Below are positions 24,445 through 37,416 of a stretch of DNA of 64,000 nt, one piece after another. Source of the stretch: Trema orientale (lineage: Eukaryota > Streptophyta > Magnoliopsida > Rosales > Cannabaceae). The position numbers and the translations under genes are program-made. The notes under the pieces were generated by a model, which did no database searches, was not told where the DNA came from, and saw only the letters and a list, made by a program, of their open reading frames with translations. The stretch lies in assembly GCA_002914845.1 (NCBI GenBank), contig JXTC01000035.1, positions 844,553-908,552 on the forward strand. Reading direction: 5' to 3'. Every line of letters begins with the position of its first letter. Positions within the stretch are counted from its first letter, which is position 1.

Positions 24445-27127
24445 TGTTCTAGAGAGAGAAAAGGTTCAGGCGAAGATATAGAGAGAGAGAGAAAGAAAGA
24501 AAGCAATGGAGGCGTATTGAGAAGAAGAATTAGTAGTAATAAGCTCTGAGGCTTAGTAGTAGTTATAATATTGTAAAGAGGGGGAGCTAAAGCTTTAGTG
24601 GTTTTTAGAGGTTGAAGAAATCGCCGCAATAAGTTCTGGGCGGAGGTTTTGAGGAGGCTTTATGAGTTTGGGACTTTGGTTGTATCGAACAAGAGGGACT
24701 TAGGAGGAGGAGTGTGAATGTGTAACGAACGTGGTGCTGTTGCCACGGGCCAAAAAACAATGAATTAATAATAAACGTGGCGCTAAAGCTTATTGGTTTC
24801 AAGGGTAGTTGGGAATTTGGTGCAACCCAAAATAAATAATGAGCAACATGTATTAATCATGATTAAATATTCATGAAAGGAGTGAAAAAAACCCCAAAAA
24901 TTCACCCCTCTAATTTAGCAAAATATCAGTTTCTATCCTGCATTTTTTGAAAATATAAAATGTTATCTTCTTAATTTGTCAAATTATTTCCAAATTATCT
25001 GTGATAGTGAATTTTCACGAGATCTTTAGCGAAATAGAACGTTTTGATAATGTGTTTTTGGGAGTTAGGCATGTTCAATAGTACATTTAAAGGTATATTT
25101 TGTAAGAATTATTAAAAGGGGATTTATTTTCTAAAGCACATTATTCAAATAGTCTATTTCAACTAATTTCCAATTTGTCATTGGCCTTTATCATTTTTTA
25201 TTTGAAAAAAGGGTCTAAATTAAATGGCCCTAGTCAAATAATTAATTATCATTAAACCTACAAGCAAATAACTTAAAATTCCTTAGTCAAATAATTAACT
25301 TCCAATTAAAACTACAACTTAAGTGGCCACATGTATCCACCCACATTCAATATCGAAGTATTTTCAAAAAAAAAAAAAAAAACTTAAATGCAAAATACTC
25401 ATATTTATTATTATATTTGATAATTATTTTTTTTAAATTGGTATTTGGTTTTAAGGTTGAGAAAATAGTTAGATTATTTGACTAAGTTTAACTTAGAATG
25501 TTAGTGTGGTTTTACAATATAATTTTGATCAAATCTAAGTCAAGTGATGTATTTTGTATTTTTTTAAACGTTGGGTGAAAATTAGTATTTCGTTTAAATA
25601 TATAGAAGACTTCTAGTATTTTCCATTATGAAATGAAATAATGATTTGAATTTTTTTTAGAAAAGAAAAGAAAGGATTGATTTGGCTTTTTTTTTTTGGA
25701 GCACCAATCAATTAGCCGACAATATTTAATGCAATGGGCCGCTTGAGTTTGGTATAGTGTAATGGGCCATGTGAATAAGAATATTAAAATGATTCCCACG
25801 TTTTGGTACAATTATTGGGCAAAAGTTCTACTCTGGTATTCTAAACCCCGGTAAGTAGATCCCTTTTGATTCGGTTTTTACTATATCTCATTTTAATACT
25901 TGCTATTTGATACTTGATAATGCTTTTTTTTTTTTGGAACCAGATACTTGATAATCTTTTTAGTCTAACTCTAGATACTACTTACATACTATATATTATG
26001 TTCAATCAGGCAGTGCGCTTTTTTTTTTCCCTCAAGATTTGAAATGATATGATCTGATCTGATTCTTTTTGTGGAATATGAGAAGGAAAAATAATAGATG
26101 TAACAAGTTTTGTTTTGTTATTTAATAGGAAACAACAAAAATTTCAGAATATTTACTAATATTTTAGTACGAAACCATGTGACAAATATAGTTTGTTTGC
26201 TCTTCTTTTTTAATTTATAGGAAATAATGAAGAAACGAATCAATAAAAAATCACTAAAAAAAAAAAAGTGAAAATTACACTTAATACCTAATTTTTAAAA
26301 CTTATTTCAAAAATACCCGTTTTTAAAATTTCTTCCAAAGATACCTGTTTTTATCGTCCACATTTTATATGAAAAATATGAGTGGTCCACATTTACAATA
26401 TAAATTTTATCCATAAGGTACACATTTCATGTGTAAAATATGAACGGTACACATTTTAAAATATGTGCCAAATTTCAGTGTAAGTTTTATTCATGAAATG
26501 TAGATCACGGTATACATTTATGGCATGAAATATATACTGTGATATATATTTCATGTGTAAAATAGCGGTGGTCTATATTTCTTAAAAAAAAAGTATAAAA
26601 ATGGATATTTATAAAATAAAAATAAAAAACAGATATTTATGAAAATATATTTTTAAATACGGGTATTTATGAACTTTTTCCTAAAAAAAAGACAATTAGA
26701 AAATTATAACGCTAAAACAAAAAGGTGCTTATAGAAATATGACCAAATTTTGGGCCTAATTTCAGTAAATGTTTCTTTGTCAAAAGTTATAGCAAAATGT
26801 CCGGTATATATGCATATATACCAAGTGTAAAATTTTATATACCAAGTATAAAAAATTATATACCCAGTACATTTCAGAACAATAACTAAAATTAGTAGAT
26901 ATGTGTATCTACCAAGTGTAAAAATATATCTACTTGGACATTTAGCTATAAAATTTTAAAAGTGGACATCTACTTAATCAAATTTAAAATTTTGGTCATC
27001 CACCTAAATTTCTCAAACAAAAAAGCCGTTCGGGCCATTCAGCAAGGGCTGTTTGGGATTTTGGACCGCAAAAATCCAAAATAGCTTGAAGCACTCGACG
27101 TCTAGTTTATGAGCCAGTTAAATAATG
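24445..27127. other. Intergenic between divergent pyruvate kinase and TIMELESS genes
   Basis: It holds the GA-rich pyruvate kinase leader (24450-24500) and a G-box-like ACGTGGC at about 24775. A poly(A) micro-insertion lies at 25909-25955: GATACTTGATAAT on both sides of GC T12 GGAACCA, i.e. TGGTTCC poly(A) on the minus strand. The frames of up to 181 codons opposite exon 1 and upstream of it have no recognisable domain and are not called as genes. Confidence 0.55.
26301..26675. mobile_element. Inverted-repeat (MITE-like) element
   Basis: The left segment (26301-26352, with AAATACCCGTTTTTAAAAT and ATACCTGTTTTT) is matched in inverted orientation by 26624-26675 (AAAAAACAGATATTTATGAA and TTTTAAATACGGGTATTTAT). 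The 270-bp interior is AT-rich with repeated TTTCATGTGTAAAAT motifs. No coding frame. Confidence 0.55.
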
Positions 27128-27336
27128 CCACGTCATCGGTAAAGAAAACTCTCGGTACTCTAAGCTGTACCAGATCTCTATGCACCCTCATACCCTCGGT
27201 AAACGCGCGGGAAATTCCAGTTCTAAATTGGCGCCACAAAGCCCTAGCCAGAGCCCAGAGCCTCCTCTCTCTCTCTCTGTATCGCTTTTGAAACTCTCAT
27301 TCAGTTCTTGCGAAATCCCTAATTCTCAAACCCTAA
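27128..27336 (+). promoter_or_regulatory. TIMELESS promoter: two E2F-like sites and a telo-box
   Basis: GCGCGGGAAA at 27205-27214 and TTGGCGCC at 27228-27235 both fit the E2F consensus TTTSSCGC read on either strand. AAACCCTAA (telo-box) is at 27328-27336, 13 bases before the ATG, and a CACGTCATC element is near 27130. A CT microsatellite (about 27265-27279) marks the leader. E2F sites with telo-boxes are typical of plant S-phase and replication genes, which suits a replication-fork factor; function is inferred. Confidence 0.65.
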
Positions 27337-27348
27337 CTTCTCAGCAAG

Positions 27349-30300
27349 ATGGACATGGAAGGCTTATCGGTGATCTGCGCTGGCCTCGGATTGGCCGAAG
27401 AGGACCGGAATGGAAATCGGATCGGTTACTCCAACGGCGACTATTGCTTAGGTAAGCCACCCAGATCCCTCAATAATTTTCCTTCCGATTTTGCGAGAAA
27501 ATGTTCGAAATGGAAGAAAATAAAACCACAAATTTCAATCCATTTAGGTTCTCAAATGATTAAATAAAAAAGGGTTGAAATTTGAGTTTATGCAGAAATG
27601 GTTTGATTTGGAATGATCGATTTTTCAAATTTTCGAGCAGATAATTTGAAAGATTTGCTGAGATTTTTGAGGCGGGATGACCCACAGAATCGAGATGTGT
27701 TTAAGCAAGTTTGTAAATGGAATACTGTATCTAAAGATTTGATACCTCTTATCGAACACTGCCAAGACGATCGCAACTTGGTTCTAAATGCAGGTATGTG
27801 AAATAAAAAATTTTATAAAATTCTTTGCTCAATGTTTACTTATGTGTAACCAAGCATTGATTCGAAACCCTTTTATGTTCTTATATTTCAGTTAAAATTT
27901 TGGTGTTCTTGACTATGCCGATTGAGCCATCATCAAACGATATAGCAGAGCAGATAGAGCATTTGTGGGGGTTGAAGTCTTCGGTTACATGCAGTGACAT
28001 TGTTGCAGTTATAGTATCACTTCTGGAAAGCCCATTGGAAAATCTGGAGCGGTGGGTGAAAAGTCTATGGAGTTCATATTTTGTTTTCTGGGTTGCTTGA
28101 AGAATTCAGGAAAACTCGTAATATTCTCTTGATTGATTTAATGACTAACCCTTTATTTGTTACGTAAATTATATCTGTTTTCGTGATTAATCCTGTCACA
28201 CAGTGATGCATTCACGGAGGATGACTGGAAGTTGGTGCAGCTGATACTTACTTTATTCAGAAATCTTTTGGCCATTCAAGAAATCTCGCCGCAGCAGAAG
28301 GCTGGGGGAACTGCCAGTCACTTTATATCATTAAGAGACAGGTTTCTGGAGCTTTTGTTCCGTGAGAATGTTATGGAGTTGATTATAATAGTAACCCAGC
28401 ATTTTGGTGGCTATCTTCGTCATGATAACTTGCTTTTGTTGGAGATTTTTCATTACATTTTTTTGGGTCAAGAACCAGAATTGATCGCCAAAGCACATCT
28501 AAAAGGTTCTAAGGTAGGTTGCCTTTATTTTTACTCTGTATTTTTTCTTGCGGCAAATATTAAATTTGCCAAAATCACTGCAAAATGTAAACAAGCATGA
28601 ATAGGTGAATTAAAATATAGCCTTGTTTAAGCAGTATTGGTATAGAATACTGAAATGAAAAAGAGACAAAAGTTACTAGAATAATGTAGTTTTCATGGCT
28701 ATGCAGCAGCAATGCGTTTGGGTAAATTTTTCTTTTCAAAATTTTATCTCTGGAGCTTTGAGGCATCTGTTCGCTTAAGTCACATTTCTTGTTTAACTAA
28801 GTTCGTAAATTTTATTTATACATGTGGTAATTTGAAGTTAACAAGTTTCATTGACATAGTCGGATGAAGATGCCAAAGCTTCTTTGAACAGTCTCAAATC
28901 GATTATGGAGGAGGAAGAGGAGAAAAGAAGACTTTGTAGAGCTCGTAACTTGGTTCGTCATTCACATTTTATTGGAACATTTACACGGCTTACCATGGTA
29001 TGAAGTTTCACTTTCCAGATGTGGATGCTAGTTCAGGTGTTCTGATTGGAGTTTTAGTAGTAGTAATGGATTTTTTTTGGCAGGATGGCTCCAAGTCAGT
29101 TTTCAATGGAAAACCTGCTTCTGTTTCTCGTGATACCCTTCTTAAACCACAAAAAGTTCATCGGGGTCCCACTAAAAAAATTGCATGGAATCATGGAAGA
29201 TTGCCTTCATCATCGAAGGATAAAATTTTGGAACTACTTCATGACTTCGTAAACCAGTTTTTAACAGGGGGATACAATGGTATGCTTCATTTTTGTATTA
29301 AAAATTGCTGTTTGTATTGATTTAGTTTTTACTCCTTTTATTATTTTTACTTTACTTTATAGCATGCTGAACCTATAATCTCAATGTCATCCACACGTGC
29401 ATCAGATCTAATGCAGTCTATCCGTGAGGATATCGAAAAGGAACATCACACAATACAGAAGAGTGATATCATTGTCTTCTTTCAAGTTGCTCAGTTTGTT
29501 ACGTCTTTTCAATATCACAAGTTTTTGATCTGTAAGGTGAGACGTGGAATCTGATATGTTTCATAATCAGTTATTTCAAGTTTATGGATGCAGGGGTTTT
29601 TCTTTTGATTTTTTATCCTCACTGATGTTCATTTTTTTTATGGGAACGATAAGCCGAAAATACAGGGAAGACCTTATATCCAAGGAACCAAATACATGGA
29701 TCACAAGTAATTGAGTTCCAAAAAGGAAAGGATTAGGACAAGTATAGATAACTATTTCGTTCCAATTTCAACTTCAAATTTATCACTTGATTCAATTGGG
29801 TTATAACTACTCATTAGCTATCTGAATCTAAAGTTTGCAAAACAAGGAACCAAGTTCCAATCCTGGGATAATATTAGAAATTTTCTGAAATTAAGAAAAT
29901 AGTTCACTTTGCTGAGTGCCCCAGTTTTGTGTTTGCATGCTATATCCCATGCATTGTGTTGTCTTGCTTGTAACTGACCTTCATTTAACCTCAGATGTGC
30001 ACTTTCTTGTTAAAAAATATTAACTTAGACCTTCTGTGCTTAACCAGCCGAAAACGGGAGCAGATGCATCTGAAGTTATTGTTGAGACACAAACTGATAA
30101 CACACATTTTGGAGGGGAAATTTGTGGACCTATTGCAGCATCAATGAATGAGTCAATGTTTCAGTTAGTCTTTTTTAACTGGCGTATCAAATTTGAAAGC
30201 TTGAAGGAAACGCACGACTTCAAGTTCTTGTCTGCAGCTGGTTCTCTTATGAAAAATATGGTGATTTAAATCTTTTTATCAGTTCTTTTTAACTTTCCTT

Positions 30301-33300
30301 TTCTGAGCAGCTTACCTTTTTTTTTTTTTTTTTTTTTTTTTTTGGTGGAGTATTAACATTGGTTCTTCCTTGTTTCTGTGTCTGCCTTATTGAACATATA
30401 CACATCTTAGCCTATTTGATTTTCACATGATCTAATTATTCTGCTGAAATGCTAGTTTTTTAGTTACTCATGTATATATTGCTTTTGTGTTTTAAGATTG
30501 TGCACAGCCAATACTCTAGTATGCACGTTTAAGTACTTTTGGGACCTTTTTTTTTTCAAAATTATTTTTTTAGAAAAATGACTTTTAGCTAGAACTTTAT
30601 TTTCTTTTTTTTTTAAAATTCATATGCCCCTATATATATATATATTGAGGAAATATACCACTTATAATTGGTAGTTGGTACATTGTTTTTACGCAATATT
30701 AGAAATTAAAAGAAATGTAGAAGGTATAATAGCATAATTTGGGTCCATTTATGTAATATAATATGAATGACCTCGTTTTGAAAGCTTGAAATCTTAGTTA
30801 CTGAATCTTGGAGTCAGAATAAGAATCCTGTCTCTGATAGCTTTCTACATCCTCATAATACTGATTTTTCATGCTTGCAGATTTGCATGCTAGATTTGGT
30901 GCTTAAGGTCTTGCCAGAGGATTCTAAAGAGTCTCAAACAGCTCGGATCCTCCTTTACAAGTTATTTTATGATCAGACTGACCAAGGATTGACTCAGTTC
31001 CTCCTAAATTTGCTCAAATCGTTTGATTCTCATAAGCAAGCCAAAAGGTATTCTCTCCTACCCTTTTAACATCGGCCCTATTTTTATTGGTTTTCAGTAC
31101 ACTACTTCCAAGGATATTCAAGCAAAAAGAGAATCCAGTGTCAAGGAATTTTTGTGATTAGGCCTTTGAATTTTCAGAGTCAGCAGTGAAACCTTGGGTC
31201 AAAGAATAAGAATTTTAGGCTTGCATTTTTTAGAATCTTTAGAACGGAGGAAATTATTCAACCTTCTGCAAGGCATTAGCTTATCATTGTCATTGAGATC
31301 AGCAACAATTGCTCTTATTTACATAAATACTATTTGACACTTCTTTTACTTGACCATTATTCAAGACTTGTAGCTCCTGGATGTTATTCCTTTTCTCTTA
31401 CATAATGTAAAATAGCTATGCTGATATATTTATTTTCTTTGTCTTCCCTTCTTCTGTATCTCTCATATATATGCTAAAGAATAATCTAAGAAGTTTTACA
31501 CGTGTTTAAGCTACATCCTTACTGGACCAAAAGAAGTTTCTTTAATGCTAGCTACAACAGTTCCTGTATTTCTTTTGATGTTTCATTGTTAGTTTTTATT
31601 AATAGTTGTAGAAAAAAGAAAAGCCAAAACAAAAATAAAAAAAGGAAAAGCAATAATTTGTGTTTTTTGATGTCATTTCTTACTTTCCTTCTAATATAGA
31701 TACAGATATTTCTATACTTTTTAGATGTGCTTGTTTATCATCCTGTAGACAATCTCCATGTTCATGGTCCGCTTTTTTTTCCTTTCATTGCTAATTTGCT
31801 GTTATATGTCCCTAAATGTTTCTACTGGTTGCATGTATTGTGCTCACCAAACAATTGGAGTTTTGATTTAATGCGTTTGTATGACTGCAGTATTTAAGAA
31901 CTATTTTTTTTTCAGTGATCTCGAAGATTTGGTAGAGATGATTTATAAAATTCTACAGCTTATGGAGAATCTGCAAGCACGTGGTACTTTAAGGGTATGT
32001 CTCGTTTTTATCCCTTTCTATTTTAAGGCCAAAAGCATTATACCAAAGCAACATTTTGATTAAATCTATAATGTAACTAAGTATAATAGGTACACATGTG
32101 TGTGTGTGTGTGTGTTTTTTTTTTTTTCTGGAAGGAATGCGCGTGTCTGATTTTGAGTATAAGGATTCTTTGAAATATTTTTCTCTGTATGAATACCTCA
32201 TTTTATAAGTACTAGATAGCCTTTTTTCATTGTGATTTACTCTAAGAACATTTTCTTCTTTTCATGATGAAGGTTTCTAGAAAAATCAGGAAAGGGAGAA
32301 AGAAGAAAGCACTGAGAGATAAGGAAACCAAAGCCGAAGTCTTAGGAGAGGATTCTGCCATTCAGAATGACATTGGTATTTCTAATATTGAGCAGCCAGC
32401 AGAAATGGGTGATGCGCACAAGGGAATTCAAATTACAAGTTCCGATGGGAAACAAGAGATCATCACCCCTGCTCCTACTGATAAATGTGAAGGATCTGTG
32501 TTGGAGACAGATATTAGTGGTGGCAGCTTGCCACAGACGACGTATCACAAAAACTCTGGTTGTGCTAATGAGGATCTCTATGGCATAGGTGATTCTTCTT
32601 CTGATGAGCAGGCAGCTGCGACTAATGAAGTCGATTTCCAGGTGTCAACTTTGGTTTCTTCTTTTGCCCACAACAATATCATTCAGAAACTGGGCTGGTT
32701 GCTTAAGTTTTATAAGAGTAATTCCACCAGTACAAATGACTACATAATAAGAATGCTGCGAAGAATCAGTGATGACTTGGAGCTCTCCCCGATGCTTTAT
32801 CAGGTCGGATTTTAAGAAACTAACTTTTTAATGTTCTATAGTCATCTATAACATACATTAGTCATCTAATTTGTTTGTTTGTTTGTTCTTAGATTTATTT
32901 ATTTGTTTTTTGGCAGTTATCACTCCTCACAACATTTTACGACATCCTGGCTGAGCAGAAGTCATGTCCATGTAAACAATATGCAAATATGGTTGATTTC
33001 CTGACAATTTTGGTTAGAAAAATGCTTAAGAAAATGAAAAATCAACCCCTTCTTTTCGTGGAAGTTCTTTTCTGGAAGACTCGCAGAGAATGCCATTACA
33101 TTGATGCTGAATTTTTACTACACGAGCTTGGCCAGTTGAAGAAAGACAGTAAGAACCGAGAAAATAATATTGGGGATGTAGATATTGGCTCATCCCAGGC
33201 CAAGGGATGGAAACATATTAGCATAGCAGATGCACTTGGTGAAGATGAAGCTGACGTAGTGATCACTCATGACCTGGGAAATGATAAGTAAGACAGTTCT

Positions 33301-36300
33301 CTCAAACTTAAAAGATCCACACGTTCTTCATCACTTTTTCACCCTTTTATTTTTTCCTATTTGTGCAACTAGCTTGCTGAGTCGTTTTAATATATAATGT
33401 AAAAACATGTAAAGAGTAAGACTTAATTAAATTATGATAATGCAAAGAGTTATAAATAAGTCCCTTTCTTTGTACAGTAGTGAAGTAAACATCAGGAAAG
33501 TTAAAGGAAGTACTTCATCTATTTCAGATGGCGAGTTTGATGGACAAGAAAATAATCACAAGTATGCCCTCTGGAAACATATAACTTCTTTCCTTGATAT
33601 TGTTGTTTGTACTTTTTCTGTGTAACATCAAGCATTTTTCTTTTGCAGTGGGCAGATGTCCATGGAATCTGATAGAGTCGCTAAGACAAAGAAAAGAAAT
33701 GTTCTTGGGAGTGACTTTGATGAGAAAATGAGGGATCTTTATGAGAAGTATGTGTGCTCTGGCTTAACTTTCAGTTTTGCACCAGTGTTCTTTTTGTTCC
33801 TATTGTAATTTTTGCATGCAGACGTATGGCTAAGGTTATACCATCCATAATAAATTCATACTCTAATTATTTTTGTTATCCATAAGCAGGTTTATGCTTT
33901 TAAAGCAATGTAATATTATTGGATCACTTATTTTCACTGAGCAGTTTCTATAGATTTTGGATACAAGTCTTTTTGACTATATGGAAAATGTAGGTTCAAG
34001 GATAGCCGGAATTGTAGTCGCCTTATCGCAGAAAATCTTGACCCTGATGGTAAAATTTCATCATTTCAAGTTTCCAAGAAGCTTAAAGAGCTTGGACTTA
34101 AATGTGCATTAAGAAAAAGGATACGTCACACTGATGAACCCGACTCTTTTTACCCTAATAAACTTGATGGAGAAGAAAGGGTGGTGGAAACCATTGATAC
34201 TCTTCATAACTCAAATGATTTGGAGCAAAGTTTGTTGAGTCAACCTACGTAAGTATTTAAAAGAGATTCTTAGTCTCTGAATATTACGGACGTACTTTAA
34301 TTTTCTTAATTGAAAGCTTATTTGGAAGTAGTTGCTTATAGGAGTTTAGATTTCCTACATTTTGACTATTGTAGAACTTATAGCTTATATCCCCTTTTCC
34401 TTTCTGTTTAAGTAGAAGTGTGTACAAGCTTTGTTTCCACAATGCAGTAGTGGTGAACTTGCAATTTTGCATTCGTATTAAGGCCAATGAATTCTTTTGT
34501 TTATAGTGCATAAAACTGGCTGTTAGTTTTCCTTTTTCCATTTTGGATAAGTTGTTAATGTTTGCAATCCTTTATTGTTTTGCTTTAGGGAAAGAAAGAA
34601 AGAGAACTTCTATTCTTTTGTTATTTGTATTTGTTCATGACATTGCTTATTTCTCTTGTTATTCACGATGCTGATTATATGTCTTTTTTATTGTCGCATA
34701 TTTTAATAGGCATGCAAGAAAAAGAGTTCGGGCCTTTAGCGAAGACGAGGAAGCTAACATTAGATCTTTATATGAGCGGTAAGTTTTTACTTAACCTTGT
34801 TGATTGGTACAATCACTTGACAAATGCTTAAGCAACTGTATTTAAGTGAATGCTAGAATCATATATTAAATAATAATTTTTGTTCATAAAGAACAACTTC
34901 TGGCTTTTTTTTTTGATTTATCCAGATTCAAAGATCATAAGAGGTGCAGCTACATGATTGCAAGTGCACTAAATCCGGATAGTAATTTGACAGCTACTCA
35001 AGTTTCTCGTAAGCTTAAGCAGCTTGGCTTATATATTCCTCAGCAAAGGAGATCTCAAAAGAACATGCATCTGAGGCATGGAGATCTTAATGGCTCCTCC
35101 ACTGACAAAGTGAATGACTCCGAATCTGATGATGAAACATTGTTATCATTGATGAAAAGGTAACATTGTTATCCTTGTTATTGTCTTCAATGATTGTCTT
35201 GTTTTCTGCATTTGGTATTTGCTTTCAGTCAGCTTTCATCCATTTCTTATTAAAATGGAGAATGGAAAACATATTTGATGGAGAGTCAATTACAAATGTA
35301 TGCCGTGTAGTTTTTATTTTAATTACAAATGTAGTTTTTATTTTTCTTGAAGTCAACCATTGAAAAGTACATTTTCACCTGATAACATCTAGTTTTGTGA
35401 GAAAGGTTTGAATTGATGAAAAATACACTTTCCTTAAGTGTATTGAAACAGATTAGTAGAAATCTTTTGTGTTTTTTAAATTTTGGATTGTTTGATAACG
35501 ACTTTCTATTAATTTTGGAACTTTTTGGAAATAATTTCTGTTTCAAAACAATGAATGAGAGTGGAATTTTCATCAGTTAAAACTATTCCCCTAAAATCAA
35601 ATTTTACGGGGCTGGAATTGAAATTTTATGTTAAATCTCAAGGGCTGAAATGTAGTTTCCAAGAATGCAGGGTTAAATTTTCAAAAATAAAACACTGCAG
35701 GGGATATATTTGTAATTGTCCCATTTGATGGATGGGTTAACATGTTTCTTGTTGTCTAAATTCCTGATTATAAAATGGATAATGGCAATTTTGTTCTCAG
35801 TAGCTTAAATCACTTATTGCCTCGTTAATTGAGGCACTAACATGAACTTTATTGACCTTTGTTGGTATATTGCTAGACATTACCAAGCTGGTTTTTTTAT
35901 TTCGCCTATTTTATTGCACATAGTTTCTAATACAGGTTCCAGTTCCATTATTTTCTCTTTCTGCTCATTTGTGTAGGAATTATCTTCACTCACTTTTCTG
36001 ATATCTAACTTCTGTTTTTTTTTCCCCTTCCCCAATATATTATTCAAATTCTCCAGATACTTTTGATATTTCATGTTTGAATTAATGCTTTGCTGGCTTC
36101 ATCGGTACATACACATGCGATAGTATCTAACACTTCATAGTTTTAATATTTCAGGAGCAAAAAGACGAAGAATAATAGATTATTGAGTGAGGATGCGGCG
36201 GCGGAACCAATTGATGCCGGAAAACTGACAGAAGATGATTCTGACAATGAAATCCTAACCTCTTTCCTAAAGTAAATATTTCTCTCATGTCTCAAGAAAT

Positions 36301-37416
36301 AATGATTAGTTTCTCTGAAGAAATAATCATTTATGGTGTGTGGCCTCAGTTCTGTGCATTGTGAATTTTGGTTTTGAAGATTTTTCCCGTTCTATAAACT
36401 TATCATAAGTATCCTTATTAGTATTTTGCTTTTTTCTTTTTCCTTCACGTTTTGAACTTGATGAAAGGACACATGTTATTATTTGTATGTTAATAACTGC
36501 ATAGAATTGGGCAATGGCACTATATTTATTGATGACGGCTTGATTTCAAGCGTGCAAATGTCTCATTAAGTATGATATATATTTCTTGTAATAGGCTCGG
36601 AATGTGAATTTCATCCAAGTAATTTTAGTTAAAGAAGTAGAATAGTATCTTGAATGGGAACCATCTTTCTCTCTCCCTATCTGTTTTCTTTTTGGTTATT
36701 ATTTTTGTGGGCTTTATCCTTATCTAAATTATTTTGCCTTCTGGGTACAGGAAACCAAGGGAATCCCTCTCTAAGTCAAAAGAGGTGAAGCTGACTGCCA
36801 TCCCTATTAAAAGGGCAGTAAGTGAGAATGGCTTGGGAAATGGAGCTGAGGAAGGAGTAGAAGGAAGGTACATTGATTGCCACCGTAACTTTCTTTAGCT
36901 AATAACTAAATAATAAACGTCTTTAGAGATTCCACCATCCCTGCATTTAAATGGAGGCAGTACTGTTGTATTGTCAGTGTATTTTCAATGTATCTTTTAG
37001 ACTCGTGATTTTACTTGGAGTTATTGCTGGTTGGTCGCTGCAATAGTAGTTTCTGAACTTTATGATCTGTTCCTTATCTATGCTCTCTATATCTCTCATA
37101 GAAGTTTTTGATTATTTTTACCCTTCTCAGGGACGTCAACGTAGACATAAGCTTGTTGAAGCCTGTAGAATCTGTTAATGGTGTTGCTAGCAACATTGTA
37201 AGTATGGAGTTCACCAATGAGGCTGGAGAGCACATCACTGGCAGTAAAAGTCCATTACATGTTGTACCTGCTGACAGTTTGTTCGATTTACCTCGTCATG
37301 GAGTGGATGGTGATGATGATTTGGAAGATTCAGATGACGAAGTTGTTTATAGTGAATTTTCAAGAAGCGTTGTAAATAGGAGAAGGATGGTGCTTGATGT
37401 CGAGGATGATGACTGA
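27349..37416 (+). CDS. TIM: TIMELESS homologue (replication-fork protection protein)
   Basis: Twenty exons: 27349-27451, 27641-27793, 27892-28051, 28204-28513, 28860-28998, 29084-29279, 29406-29536, 30048-30260, 30881-31047, 31916-31994, 32273-32803, 32917-33287, 33478-33561, 33649-33747, 33994-34248, 34710-34778, 34926-35159, 36155-36271, 36751-36867, 37131-37416, giving about 1270 aa. The N-terminal TIMELESS domain is seen from DNLKDLLRFLRRDD through LRHDNLLLLEIFHYIF, followed by RARNLVRHSHFIGTF. The family works in the nucleus with TIPIN at replication forks. The C-terminal half is acidic and has two copies of a LYE(K/R)FKD helical repeat. Exon 5 has one T more than the expected frame (run 28980-28983), which shifts the frame before DGSK unless a non-standard acceptor at 29063 is used. 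All other junctions are GT-AG and phase-consistent. Arabidopsis At5g52910 is the likely orthologue. Confidence 0.93.
32093..32127. repeat. TG microsatellite and T run in TIMELESS intron 10
   Basis: About ten TG dinucleotides followed by 13-14 T, within the intron between exons 10 and 11. Likely length-polymorphic. Confidence 0.85.

Noticed and set aside
24084..24629. A 181-codon minus-strand frame overlapping pyruvate kinase exon 1
   Set aside because: It is a shifted reading of the leader and transit-peptide exon; the other frame matches the known protein from its first residue.
30313..30346. Long T run in TIMELESS intron 8 as another poly(A) micro-insertion
   Set aside because: No direct repeat of 8 bp or more flanks the run.
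35880..36074. A 64-codon Lys/Glu-rich minus-strand frame inside TIMELESS intron 17
   Set aside because: It looks protein-like but has no recognised family, is antisense to an intron and has no neighbouring element features; a transposon scrap is possible but unsupported.
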